This document shows positions 48,082-58,334 of a stretch of 64,000 nt of DNA, in pieces. Position numbers and translations under genes: made by a program. Each line of letters begins with the position of its first letter. The stretch's first letter is position 1. The DNA is taken from assembly GCA_905116865.2 (NCBI GenBank), contig CAJHNH020007734.1:40001-104000 (forward strand). Reading direction: 5' to 3'. The notes beneath the pieces were generated by a model. The model was given only the letters and a program-made list of their open reading frames with translations, was not told where the DNA came from and made no database searches. The stretch is from Candidula unifasciata. Taxonomy: Eukaryota; Mollusca; Gastropoda; Stylommatophora; Geomitridae.

Positions 48082-48309
48082 TTGCGTATCCTTTACCTGA
48101 CGTTGCAGAACCAACCCCAATAGCTTCTGGCTGTTGTGTGTTTTTCTATGCAAATTTACGTCCAGTAGTTTGCCGTTGCCACTGGACGGTCGGCTTTCTT
48201 GATACCACTGTCGAAACCAACGCAAGGCGCATGGCCCGCAGTTGGGATCGAACCTGGCATCCCGACATTACGAAGCGTTCGCATCGACTTAGCCACAGAG
48301 CTGACAAGC
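48082..48309 (-). mobile_element. SINE-1 inserted in R2-like copy 3
   Basis: Minus-strand full-length SINE-1 (head gtcagctctgtggctaagtc near 48305, B box ggttcgatccc at ~48258-48248, body end aaaggatacgc at ~48084). Flanked by caatagttag (48072-48081) and caatagtag (48310-48318), a target duplication. Excision restores the R2-like reading PFKSI then EEFKIG seen in copy 2. Confidence 0.85.
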
Positions 48310-49162
48310 CAATAGTAGAAGAGTTTAAAATCGGTTTGGTAAGACTCGCAATGATGCTGCGCGAGTTTTCAGACCACACAGTAGTCGCTGCCCAGCCCGG
48401 TGTAAAGATGCGATAGAATCTGTTCAAAAAGCACTGAAATTGCGGAAAGCAATGGTTTAGACACAAACCGACCGAGACGGCCTAGGGCAAGAAAAAGGCA
48501 CATGGTGTCCAACGCCTACTCCATAGGGCGTAGATGCTTGGTAACACAGAAAATCAGGGATTCCAAAAACGAGATTTAAGTCCAAAAATCTGCCCATCGG
48601 TGGCAGCAAGGCCAGTGGATTAGCATCGAGAACGCCTTGCCATGAACACTCAAATGCGGTGAGATCTGGCGAATGGCCCCGCTGCGTCTGAACTTTGTTA
48701 TTAGATTGGCTTACGACGTGTTGCCCTCTGCTGCCAACATGGCCAAGTAGGATGCGATCACCGACCGGACATGTCCCCTATGCTGAGCTAAGCAGACGCC
48801 GAGTACGTATTGCCCGGCGTGCAGAAAAGCTCTAGGCCAGATACGACATACAAGGCGCAACAATAAAGTCCTGAAAAAGTTAGCGGACATTTTGGATAAA
48901 GCCAGGATAAGGGCTAACGCGAGGGTCAGTCCTAACGCCGCCTCACCAACTTCATGCGTTTCCTCAAGGCTTTGTTGATTCCCGAGGGTAAAGTCAAAAA
49001 TGTCATATGTGCTCTATCGATACGTGACTGTGCGAAGGACATGTTACTGGCGGTCGAGCTGCCTTGTTTTTAGAAGTACCCCAAATAAATCTGAAATGTG
49101 ATCCTAATAGAGCTCAGTGTGTCTTACGAGTCGCGGATAGACGAAAATCACTCGTACAAGCT

Positions 49163-49790
49163 GTCACGAAACGATCTCAGTGATTCCAGAAGTTAGTACT
49201 TGTAATAAGTTCTTCTGGTTATATAGAGAGAGGATCATATTTACTCTGCCCTTCACCGTAATATTACTTTAAACCAAATTGATTTAAATGTTTCCAGTAA
49301 TTCTCCGAGACAAAGCCACTGCGCTTTGTTTAAAATTACATAACACTACGTAATACAGCCCGCTGGTTCAGACTAGGGATGTTAGGTTTGATTCTCACGC
49401 CAGTGTCAGAATGTTATCTCCTGACCACACTGTAGAGGCCAGCGAACGGGGAACTTAGCATCACACCTGAGCTGGACCGTAGGTCATAAAGATAACCTAA
49501 CACGAATTTAGTGGACTCTAGACATTGAGGCGATGAGAAGTTTAAAGTTTAACACGTCAGTGTAATTCTGGAGAGAACAGGTGTGTGGCAATTAGGAATG
49601 ATTTATCTTGGTCAAGGTCGTACTGTAGGCCGTTCACTGTGAGTGACAGGTCACTGGTTAGCCAAGTTGATCTGATAGTTACCTCAGAGGCGTGGCTTAA
49701 GTCATCGTCTTGAGGGTTGGGTAGAACCCAGTAAAGGGAGGAGTTTAATTTGGACAGATGTCGACTGTGGACCGGGTTGATCACCCCTAA
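49163..49790. other. Left part of the 5.3-kb insert, upstream of the R2-like frame
   Basis: Between the break in copy 3 and the first in-frame codon of copy 2. It may be the 5' UTR of copy 2, but copy 1 offers no alignment left of ~1480, so the element boundary is undefined. A short minus-strand ORF here lacks motifs. Confidence 0.45.
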
Positions 49791-52700
49791 CACAGTATAA
49801 TACCTCCGATTTCGTACGACCACAATGAAATATGCCCCCAGGGCCCTCCGAAAGGGGGGGAGAATGAAGGGCCCAATCTGATTGATACCCTCGTTGACGA
49901 CCTTGCTAGCCCCCGGACTGAGACACTCGCCCAACGTCCGGGCTGGCTCTGTACATGTGGGAAAAGCTTCACGGGGTTGCATGGTCTGAGAACGCATGCC
50001 GGAAGAATGAAATGCGAGGGTGCTCCACGCAGTAAACGCCGTCGCAAAACTACTACTCCTGTGGTAGTTTCTGAGTCGTTAGGGAACGACGGGCAGGGGG
50101 AACCCCACTCGCCCGGAGAGGCCCATGACGTCGACTGCGGAGGAGCACCTTTGATGATTTCTGAAGAAGTGCGTTCCAGAATCAGGTTTCCACCTGCGAG
50201 CGAGAAGGTGGTGTGGTGTAAGTTGGAGGTTACATTATGTGAGGTACTTAAACAAACTCGAAACAAGAAGCCGCTAGGCGACAAGCTTACAAAATTTGGT
50301 GATGTAATATATGAACACTGCTCCCGCGAGTTCGGGACAGTAGTAAAGGCACAGCCGGGTGCCAAGCAGAATACTAGCAGGAGGCAGAGGGACATTCTGA
50401 AGTGTCGGGCAGACAAGAATGCCCTCAGAAAACGGTTCAAAGCCGCTACGGGCAGCGAACGGGAGGGGCTGTACGAAGTTTGGTTGCATTTAAAGAACAA
50501 ACACAGTGCCCTCTGTCGTGCCGAGCGTTTCTGTAACAACAGACGTAGAACCAAAAGGGAGCGAGAGAAATTCTTTAGGGACCCGTATCAGTTTGCCCGA
50601 GGTCTATTCGAGCAACCGAAGTCTGGGACTCTGGTTGTCAGTCAAAAAGAACTTGAGCTACATCTAAGCAAGATGTACTCTGATAAGAAGAGGAGAGAGC
50701 CTCTTGATGACAATCCAGAGATCCTTAGCGGACTCAAACAGCCTTCGGTGCCGAAGGTACCATTTAAAATGGTACCTCCCCTTTGGTCTGAGGTTGAAGA
50801 TGTTGTGAAAAAGGCCAGCGGCAAGTCTGCCCCAGGTCCGAACGGTGTCCCGTACGTTCTTTACAAGCGTTGCCCGAAAATCCTAAAAATGCTTCACGTC
50901 TTGTTGCGACAAGCGTGGATCCGCAATCACATATGTCCAGAGTGGTCAAAGGCAAATGGGGTCTACATTCCCAAAGAGCAGGACTCGAAGAGTCTTTCCC
51001 AATTCAGGCCCATCTCGCTGTTGAATGTTGAGGGTAAGATATTCTTCTCAGTCATTGCTCGCCGGCTCACACAGTATCTGATGACTAACAAGTACATAGA
51101 TACGAGTGTTCAGAAGGGTGGTATTCCAGGCGCTCCTGTGTGCCTTGAACACGCGACCATGATATGGGAGGCTATCCAGAGAGCCAAGCATGAGAGAACC
51201 GATTTGCACGTTATATGGTTGGACTTAGCCAACGCCTACGGGGCAGTCCCCCATAGGCTACTGTGGCGAGCCCTTCGCATGTTTCACGTACCGACACAGA
51301 TCAGTCAAATGGTCGAGCAATATTTCTCTAAGTTCGCTTTGCGCTTCTCTACCTCGACGTTTACCACGAGGTGGACTGAGTTGCAGATTGGGATAGCTAT
51401 GGGGTGTACGATCTCACCTATACTGTTTGTCATGGCAATGCAGATCATGTTAGACGGGGCGGCCGGCTACGGACTGGGCCTTCAAATAGGGGATCACTGG
51501 TTACCGCCACTGCGCGCATTTATGGATGACACGACTATTATAACGGGCAGCGAGGAGTCTGCCCGCACGATCCTGAAAAGATTGGACGCGGTGGTCCAAT
51601 GGAGCGGTATGCAGTTCAAACCGCAGAAGTCAAGGAGTCTGTCAATCCATAAGGGCAAGGTGTCGGCGACCAGTTTTACGGTGGCAAGGAACAAGATCCC
51701 TACGGTTCTGGAGGAACCGGTGAAGAGTCTCAGTCGCGTTTACGATTCGAAGTTATCTGACAGAGCGGAGGTCCGGCGAATACACGAGTCACTGGCTACA
51801 GGCCTGCTCGCGATCGAGCGATGCAGGCTGATCGGAAAATTCAAGGTATGGTGTCTCCAATTCATGTTGATTCCGAAGCTTCTATGGCCACTGCTAGTCT
51901 ACGAGGTGACGATGACTGCAGTGGAAACCATGGAAAAGAAAATCAATACAGCCTTAAGAAAGTGGATTGGTGCACCGCCTTGTCTGACCGACGTGGCTCT
52001 GTATTGTAAACAGGCTAAGCTGGTACTCCCGTTCAAGTCAATAACCGAAGAGTTTAAAGTCGGCAAAGTTAGGCTCGCCATGCTTTTGCGCGAGTCCTCA
52101 GACACAAATGTCATCGCTGTCCAGCCCGCTCTAAAGACTGGTCAGAAGTGGAGAGTCCTCGATGCGATTGAATCTGCTCAGAACGCACTAAAATTGAAGG
52201 AGGTAATGGGTTACACACAAAGCGACCGTCGAGGCCTAGGGCACGGGAAAGTCAATTGGTGGTCAAAGGCCTCAGCCAAAGAGCGCCGAGACATGGTGAT
52301 ACAAACGGTGAGGGACAACGAAAACGAGGTTCGGGTCCAGAAAGCAGCCCAACAGTCGCAGCAGGGCCATTGGGTCAGCCTGGAGAGCGCATTGCCGAGA
52401 ATACTCACATGGGGTGAGATCTGGCGGATGACCCCGCTGCGACTGAGCTTTATCGTTCGTTCGGCGTACGATGTATTACCGTCCGGTGTTAACATGGTTA
52501 AATGGTCTGCGACCAACGATCCGACTTGCCCGTTGTGCAAATCAAAGCAAACTCTTGAGCACGTCCTGTCCGCGTGCAGGAAAGCTCTAGGTCAAGGCCG
52601 CTATACCTGGCGCCACAACAAGGTGCTAAAGGAGTTAGCAGCCGTTGTCGACCAGGCTAGAATGAGGGCTAACGCCAGAGCCAGTTCTAGTATCGTCCCC

Positions 52701-53665
52701 ATTCGTTTCCTCAAGGCTGGGCAGGTTCCTAAAGGTAAGGTCAACCAAAACGCATTCGCTCCATCTGCGCTAGACTCTGCGAGGGACTGGTTACTGGCGG
52801 TTGATCTGCCAGGACATGAACGGTATCCCGAGTTGATCCGTAAAACCGGCCTGCGACCGGACATCGTTCTCCATTCTGCGCAAAAACGGCAACTCATCCT
52901 GATTGAGTTGACGGTCCCGTTTGAGTCGCGGATGGAGGAGAATCATTTGTATAAGCTCGAGAAATACAGTGATTTAGCAGCCGGTTTGAGGAGAAACGAG
53001 GCTTACACAGTGCGGGTATTTGCCGTCGAAGTGGGAGCGAGAGGCCTCGTTTCCACTTCGCTCTACAATGTGGTTAAAGAGTTAGGATTGCGCGGTAATG
53101 AACGAAAACGGGCACTCAAAAAACTTGGTGAGGTGGCCGAAAGGGCATCCAGCTGGCTTTGGACGCAGCGCAACAACGTAGGGGACGGGCCTCGGTGAGC
53201 TGGTCCGGGTATCTAGTGGAAAAGAGTTTCTTATCCCTTTGAAAAGTCCATCGTGTACGAATTGTCTGCCAGTGTTCTTCTGCCAACTGCTAATAAAAGT
53301 CCAACATGTGTCCGGTAAACCAAAGTAAGCTTGTCGCTCGGTCGTCCAGGCATGCGGACTGTTCTAATTACGCTGCCGTGGCGGCTTCTTATCTCACAGT
53401 ACCTCCTTCGAAACCACCAAGTCGTCTTGTCTCTGGCCGAAAGTATAACACCATCCGGTAATTCTGTGCGGCGGGGAAGCAGCCCTGAGCTTCATGAACT
53501 CAGGTGGGCCCACCTCCGAATACGTTTAGGAATCGTGGGCCGAAACGTGTGTCGAAAGAGGATAATTTCTACTGATGACTGTAGATCCCCGCTGTACTTG
53601 CTCCCTGTGAGTTTATTCTTATTGGACAATAGATTGATACTTATACTGTGGGCATCGTAGATTTA
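49791..53665 (+). mobile_element. R2-like non-LTR retrotransposon, young copy 2
   Basis: Single-ORF element with a zinc finger, RT, CCHC knuckle and restriction-like endonuclease, followed by a ~465-bp 3' UTR shared with copy 1 (ctggtccgggtatctagtgg, aacatgtgtccggtaaacc, tgaactcaggtgggcccac) and copy 4. Shared sequence fades around 53650, so the 3' end is approximate. Domain layout is that of the R2 superfamily (possibly the HERO branch, not separable by eye). No 28S rRNA sequence flanks it. It lies within the 5.3 kb that splits older copy 3/4. Confidence 0.85.
49977..53198 (+). CDS. R2-like polyprotein: zinc finger, RT, CCHC, REL endonuclease
   Basis: 1073 codons, uninterrupted. The frame is open upstream to 49791 but has no ATG there. 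49977 is TTG and the first in-frame ATG is at 50007, inside the zinc finger CTCGKSFTGLHGLRTH (then RMKC), so translation probably starts at a non-AUG codon upstream. RT: KSAPGPNG (~283-290), motif A WLDLANAYG with D416, motif B GIAMGCTISPILF, motif C FMDD with D517/D518, then KSRSL. Knuckle C851-x2-C854-x7-H862-x4-C867. Endonuclease PD 961-962, E977 in IELTVPFE, then KLEKY. The product would nick a chromosomal target and prime cDNA synthesis there. Length and order match R2 proteins (~1100 aa). Catalytic residues are all present, so activity is possible but unproven. Confidence 0.88.
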   Translation: MHGLRTHAGRMKCEGAPRSKRRRKTTTPVVVSESLGNDGQGEPHSPGEAHDVDCGGAPLMISEEVRSRIRFPPASEKVVWCKLEVTLCEVLKQTRNKKPLGDKLTKFGDVIYEHCSREFGTVVKAQPGAKQNTSRRQRDILKCRADKNALRKRFKAATGSEREGLYEVWLHLKNKHSALCRAERFCNNRRRTKREREKFFRDPYQFARGLFEQPKSGTLVVSQKELELHLSKMYSDKKRREPLDDNPEILSGLKQPSVPKVPFKMVPPLWSEVEDVVKKASGKSAPGPNGVPYVLYKRCPKILKMLHVLLRQAWIRNHICPEWSKANGVYIPKEQDSKSLSQFRPISLLNVEGKIFFSVIARRLTQYLMTNKYIDTSVQKGGIPGAPVCLEHATMIWEAIQRAKHERTDLHVIWLDLANAYGAVPHRLLWRALRMFHVPTQISQMVEQYFSKFALRFSTSTFTTRWTELQIGIAMGCTISPILFVMAMQIMLDGAAGYGLGLQIGDHWLPPLRAFMDDTTIITGSEESARTILKRLDAVVQWSGMQFKPQKSRSLSIHKGKVSATSFTVARNKIPTVLEEPVKSLSRVYDSKLSDRAEVRRIHESLATGLLAIERCRLIGKFKVWCLQFMLIPKLLWPLLVYEVTMTAVETMEKKINTALRKWIGAPPCLTDVALYCKQAKLVLPFKSITEEFKVGKVRLAMLLRESSDTNVIAVQPALKTGQKWRVLDAIESAQNALKLKEVMGYTQSDRRGLGHGKVNWWSKASAKERRDMVIQTVRDNENEVRVQKAAQQSQQGHWVSLESALPRILTWGEIWRMTPLRLSFIVRSAYDVLPSGVNMVKWSATNDPTCPLCKSKQTLEHVLSACRKALGQGRYTWRHNKVLKELAAVVDQARMRANARASSSIVPIRFLKAGQVPKGKVNQNAFAPSALDSARDWLLAVDLPGHERYPELIRKTGLRPDIVLHSAQKRQLILIELTVPFESRMEENHLYKLEKYSDLAAGLRRNEAYTVRVFAVEVGARGLVSTSLYNVVKELGLRGNERKRALKKLGEVAERASSWLWTQRNNVGDGPR

Positions 53666-54476
53666 CCTCATAGTGCCGCCAGCAGGCCACAGACTCAGAC
53701 CTACCGTTGAAAAGTACTTTCTCACTGGCTGAGTCGTGTTTGGCATTTGCTGGAAAGTTCCCAGCGCCCATGTGACGATCAGTCCATGAAGTAGCCTACA
53801 TTGTGTTAGACTCGGCCAGCTGGGAACGAGGTGGAGAACGAGAACAGTACCCACGGCTGTCAGAGGTTCTATGATAATTAAGTTACGTCTCATCATGTGT
53901 TATGGATGTAAACTTATCACCACCATTATCCATTCACTCTAATCTTAGGTGCTCAGTTATCTAGCTGAAGCCCCTCATTATCACCATACCATCACTATCT
54001 GTTATAACAATAATGATGACTAATGTCATACTCTGATTGCTAGGTTAATAAATCAAATATATGGTCTTATAATGCATCAGTTTTTGTAATTCCAAATGTC
54101 TGTTCTTACATGTTTAATTAAACTGTTAGGATAGAATACCATTTGGTGGGGGCTCAAATAATAATGATAATAATTCTTTAATTGTTCATAATAACACCGG
54201 GAGAAGGTAGATGACGGAGGAATCACTTGCCCTGTCTAATAATTCATTTAGTATAATGATAGACATCTAAAATTCCTTTTCTTCTCTTGTGGGTACCAAG
54301 TGCAGCTAATGTTAATGTACTTAACGAGCCAATATGGCTGTTTTCTTGGATATCCAGGACTTTGTCTGAGAGCAACATAGCTCAGATTTTAGTTTGGTTA
54401 ATCTGGTGGAGGGAATGTGTTGAGAGGAACATCCCTACTCAACATTATAAACATTTTATCCACCGCGTCACGTCAC
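53666..54476. other. Right part of the 5.3-kb insert
   Basis: About 800 bp after the shared 3' UTR and before old copy 4 resumes at 54477. It contains no match to the R2-like family and no supported gene. Confidence 0.45.
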
Positions 54477-55010
54477 ACAAGCTCAAAAAGTACTGTGAAT
54501 TAGTGGCCAGTTTCAGGAACGATATGGTGTGCACAGTAAAACTCTTCGCCGTCGAGATATGTGCAAAAAGGTTTATCTCCACCTCAACATACAATATACT
54601 AAAACAACTGGGCCTGCGAGGGAAGGAACAATAACCGGTAATAAAACAACTGAACGAAACTGATGAAATGGCTTCGAGCTGGCTGTGGACGCAACGGTTC
54701 GTCATAGGGGATAGCTTTCGGTAGGCTGGTCCGAGCCCGTAGTGGAATACATCTTTTCATCTAAAAAAGCTAAAGTATCCCACCAGTGTCTCTCTGAAAA
54801 TTGCCAAAGTATGTCTGATGAACCAGCTGTTCATTTGTCACTCTGGTCTTTATAACATCAAATCTCACAATACCTGTTGCAAAGCAACCATTTTGTCTTG
54901 CCGATTGTCCGTTAAAGGCAGCAAATGTCCGAGGCCTGGAGTCGTGAACCAGGTCGGCCCACCCTCTGAGACTGTCTAGGAGGGTAATGGGTAGAAACAA
55001 TTATCAAAGG
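54477..55010 (+). mobile_element. R2-like retrotransposon, old copy (right part)
   Basis: Starts abruptly at HKLKKYCELVASFRN, the codon where copy 3 stopped, and runs through FAVEICAKRFISTSTYN, LKQLGLRGKEQ and ASSWLWTQR into the 3' UTR (gctggtccgagcc to ~55010). The 7-bp repeat acaagct stands at 49156-49162 and 54477-54483. It is degenerate (taa inside ...KEQ). Confidence 0.85.
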
Positions 55011-55509
55011 GGGAAGTAAAGTTAGGCACTGAAGGTGTAATATCTTAGAATGACTAGAGACCATCTTGAAAATGTTAATGTTTCACTAACTACTAAGGGG
55101 CAATTTTACTAACTGTGTGTTTTCCTGTCAGTGACAGTCTTCTGCATTGCTGCAATCTGAAAGACTTTTCTGGGCGTCTATTTTCACTGTTCTTCTAAAC
55201 TCACTAATTAACCATCTCCCTACTTACCAACGATTTCTTGTAAAGTGACGATATTTTTTTCATGACTACCTGGACGCATTTCCAACAACGATAGTAATTG
55301 TCAATGCTATAGGTAAACTTGGTTCTTGGAAGGCTCAGCGCAGTATTAGAATTTGTATAGACATACCCGTTAGAAGTGGAATAGATATACTTGTCTTACT
55401 CGTGCATCAGCTAATAAGACATTGGTGGGGCAAAGGACAGGTCCCAGCAGATTAAACAATTCCTGCGATATAACTATGTAACGGAATAAGGTGATATAAG
55501 TAACTACAA
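55011..55509. other. Unassigned DNA
   Basis: No supported feature. Confidence 0.45.
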
Positions 55510-55642
55510 CAAAACTAGATACATATTTTATTTTCCCGTTCACTTCAGATCCTGAGGGGAAAAACAGATTTTCATGCAAAACTAGATACATATTTTTTTT
55601 CCCGTTCACTTCAGATCCTGAGGGGAAAAACAGATTTTCATG
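55510..55642. repeat. 67-bp tandem duplication
   Basis: A unit beginning caaaactagatacatat and ending cagattttcatg at 55510-55576 is repeated at 55577-55642 with only a small indel in its T-run. Near-identity suggests a recent duplication. Confidence 0.95.
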
Positions 55643-55794
55643 ATCCACAGTGCCACTTTGGTGAAAAGCAGTTTACCATTATCTGCCTTTCTTATGTTCT
55701 TATTACAACAGTCACAATATAAATGTTCTAAATAAATTCAAACACTTTATACTGTCTTTATTAGGTTACCAATGTATTTGATTTATTAGTCGTG

Positions 55795-56262
55795 AATTAA
55801 AAATATATGGCTGAGCACCGGCTAGGAAATCAAAGTTAAAATTGTGTGAGCCAACAAACGTGTAGCAACATACGCGTGTGAGTTATGGACTATTTGCCAG
55901 TCCCTAAGGAAGACAATAGAGGGATTTTGAGCACAAATGCGATGGACAAGGAAGAAAAGAAATACGGGTATTTTTAAAGATCAGAACATCAAGGAATATT
56001 GTATAATAAAAAGCTTTTTGTCTCGGATGCTAAATTAAATTGGGTATATCAAGCGACATGATTACCTGGAACAAAAAAAAAATAGCAGACTGATACCATG
56101 AAGAAAGTGCATGGGCCCACTAATACAAAGATAAGTAGAGGATAAAACTGACTCCTTGGATTTGAAAGTTCACACGTTGGGATAGTTAGCGAAAGACCGA
56201 GATTTCTTTATACAGACCGTGATGAAAGCAACATTCTGCTAAGGTCCTGCTACAGGATGATG
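55795..56262 (+). mobile_element. LINE family B, copy B3, 3' fragment
   Basis: Nucleotide match to the last ~470 bp of B1 and B2 (aaaatatatggctgagcacc, gtgagttatggactat, gacaaggaagaaaagaaat, ending aggtcctgctacaggatgatga). Frames are broken. The short gatgatga end corresponds to the family tail. Confidence 0.75.
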
Positions 56263-56441
56263 AATCTTAAAGGTCTGTTTGTGACGATCGAGAAGATCAA
56301 TCTTACTATGCTAGTGAGCTTTACTGAGTCATTCCATACAGGCATGGAAGGCACAATTGACTTTACCTGTATAACATCAGACGGGCTCAAATTCGAGAAA
56401 AGTGTGACGAAGGGATTAGTTCTTATCAGTATTTTGATTGG

Positions 56442-56444
<3 letters not shown>

Positions 56445-56484
<40 letters not shown>
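56445..56484. repeat. (CT)n microsatellite
   Basis: 40 bp of CT, directly next to the 3' side of the minus-strand SINE at 56515-56715. It may be that element's simple-repeat tail. Confidence 0.9.
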
Positions 56485-56487
<3 letters not shown>

Positions 56488-56514
56488 TTCTCCCTCCCTA
56501 TCTCGCTCTGTCAG

Positions 56515-56715
56515 TCTCGTGGTTTCTGAAAAACGCAGCGATTTTTTACGTACGCAACAATACACACGGGCAACCGATCTCACTACCCAGAGACCAGGGG
56601 GAATCACTAGAAGTCGCAGCCTACGTGACAAAAATCCCAGCCCTTAGCAGGATTGAACTCGGAACTTCTAGCACTCGAGGCGGACACCAAACCTCGAAAC
56701 ACCCACTTATTTAAA
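56515..56715 (-). mobile_element. tRNA-like SINE, another family
   Basis: The minus strand reads gaggtttggtgtccgcctcg (A-box-like) then gagttcaatcctgc (B box, ~56660-56647), followed by a ~120-bp body that ends near the (CT)n run. The T14 run at ~56717 lies on its 5' side. Confidence 0.6.
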
Positions 56716-56884
56716 AAAAAAAAAAACGTGTCACTCAACCACGATATAAATACCTGAATAAGTGAGGCAGCAATAAACAATGAGACGATTAACGAAAAGC
56801 CTGTGGGGGAACAGGAAGCTAACAGTTGAAACAAAAGTCCGTGTCTGAAATCAGCGTCGTCACCTTGTGTGAGGCAATTTTTTT

Positions 56885-57062
56885 TTTTAAAGCCCCACCC
56901 TGGCTTTTGACGGGGGTCCTGAATATAGAGGGGCATAAATATGACCTAACGACTAAACGTGTTTTTCCGGACTTCTCCATGGGTGATCGTCATCCGCACG
57001 GGACACTTTGTGTCACCGGGTGTTAACACTTGTGTGGTGTCCTGGTGGGGTACAACTTACTT
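56885..57062 (+). repeat. Dispersed repeat D, copy 2
   Basis: Colinear with 35150-35325 (aaagccccaccctggctttt, cataaatatgacctaac, tctccatgggtgatcgtcat, gtgtcaccgggtgtt, gtggtgtcctggtgg). Confidence 0.7.
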
Positions 57063-57363
57063 ACTTGTCTATGTAGCGCCTAAGTCTGTTTGATTATCCT
57101 TACTGTAAGGAAACTTGGTCGACGTAGCAGGAGAAATGGCTTAATATTTTAGAGTTTACATCCGATACCAACGAACATAAGATCACAGACATTGAAACAT
57201 TAGAACCAGCACGATTCACAATACATTTTATAAAGTTCATTAACCTTGAGCCTTTCGTGTAGCCAGGACATTTATAATGATAAAGGATGATAAAGTCCAT
57301 AAGGATATTCTCTAATTGTAATTACAGATGGATAGAAGATGTCAATTACACCGTTGTAATATG

Positions 57364-57365
<2 letters not shown>
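57063..57365. other. Unassigned DNA
   Basis: No supported feature. Confidence 0.4.

Positions 57366-57440
<75 letters not shown>
57366..57440. repeat. (TA)n microsatellite
   Basis: About 74 bp of uninterrupted TA. Confidence 0.95.
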
Positions 57441-57441
<1 letters not shown>

Positions 57442-58090
57442 TGGTAAACGTATGATACACGTAGTACAATGTTTTTCGCGGGAACAGATTGTTTTATACC
57501 CTGCTGCACGGAAGGGATACATCAGTGAAGGAAAATGTATTTTTTCGTAAAGTAAATCATTGCAAATATTAACTTCATATGAACTGCTGAAAGCACTTAA
57601 TTGAGAAATTATGGGAGTGTCTACCTCTTGCAATAAGAGGAGGCTGCAGCCCCAGATGATAGATCAAAACATGTTATTAAGACAGTTTAAAACAAGCCGG
57701 CGAAACTGCTACAAATTAGAAATACCGCCAATTTCTGGTGAAACCGCCCAGAAAGGTGACACATAAAAGTGTGAAGCAATAATAGGGTAAATATTTTACT
57801 GTAAATTTCAGGCAACATGGGAAGTAAAATTATTTCGGAAATATTAGGATAACATATTATGATAAACTTGAAAGGTTTGAAGCAACATATTTTTTTCCGA
57901 ACGAACAGATTGTGCTCTGACCTGAGGGCCACGCTACAAATAACAATCGAAGAAAGCGTTGACTTGATTTCACCATATGATAAGGGATTTCCGGACTTTT
58001 GACAGCACTGATTGTAAATCTCTAATGAGATAGTAATCACATTCATCATGAATACTCCAGTAAAAGCAACACAGAAAAACATGACTGAAA
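57441..58090. other. Unassigned DNA
   Basis: A 162-codon minus-strand ORF overlaps the SINE head at its start (58175-57687) and has hydrophobic runs but no motif. It is not supported as a gene. Confidence 0.4.
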
Positions 58091-58325
58091 TAAAAGGAAT
58101 CGCCATGGCGTAGCGGCTAGACGCTCGCCTGCGGATCGGAAGGTCTTTTATTCGCTTCCTGGTGGAGACAGACATTTTTTTTCTTCAAAAATGGCCATGT
58201 GTCCCAGCCAGCCTTGAGTGGGTACTGTGTGCAGTCCTAGGAAGTAAAGGCGGCTGGCATTATACTGACCACATCACCAATCTTGTACCGTTGGTCTATA
58301 CAATATAGGTCGAGCCCATATATAT
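58091..58325 (+). mobile_element. SINE with shared core, tRNA-like head type 1
   Basis: The head ccatggcgtagcggctagac (A box) is followed by a B-box-like ttattcgcttcctgg (~58147), a spacer, then the core gtaaaggcggctggcattat, actgaccacatcacc, and ttgtaccgttggtctat. The core recurs at 63265-63320, and in reverse at 33280-33318 and ~7279. Confidence 0.7.
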
Positions 58326-58334
58326 ATATTACAC

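Larger units (their letters stand above)
46085..49162 (+). mobile_element. R2-like retrotransposon, old copy 3 (left part)
   Basis: Matches copy 2 from the region before the RT (KKWLGDTLTPFGDIIYDH) through the RT front (KSAPGPND, WQRADGVYIPKERDS), the RT end (~47705-48070), the CCHC region (~48770-48830) and the endonuclease (SRIDENHSYKL, ending at 49162). It is heavily decayed. The RT core (copy 2 ~51120-51650) is replaced by ~790 bp of unrelated DNA at 46918-47704, and a SINE-1 is inserted at 48082-48309. The homology stops in mid-codon context KL and resumes at 54477 (copy 4), so this and 54477-55010 are one element split by 5.3 kb. Confidence 0.85.

Noticed and set aside
49557..50554. Minus-strand ORFs of 146 and 255 codons
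   Set aside because: They overlap the leader and front of the R2-like ORF and show no family motif. Antisense shadows.
57272..57633. ORFs with long YI repeats
   Set aside because: Artefact of the (TA)n tract.
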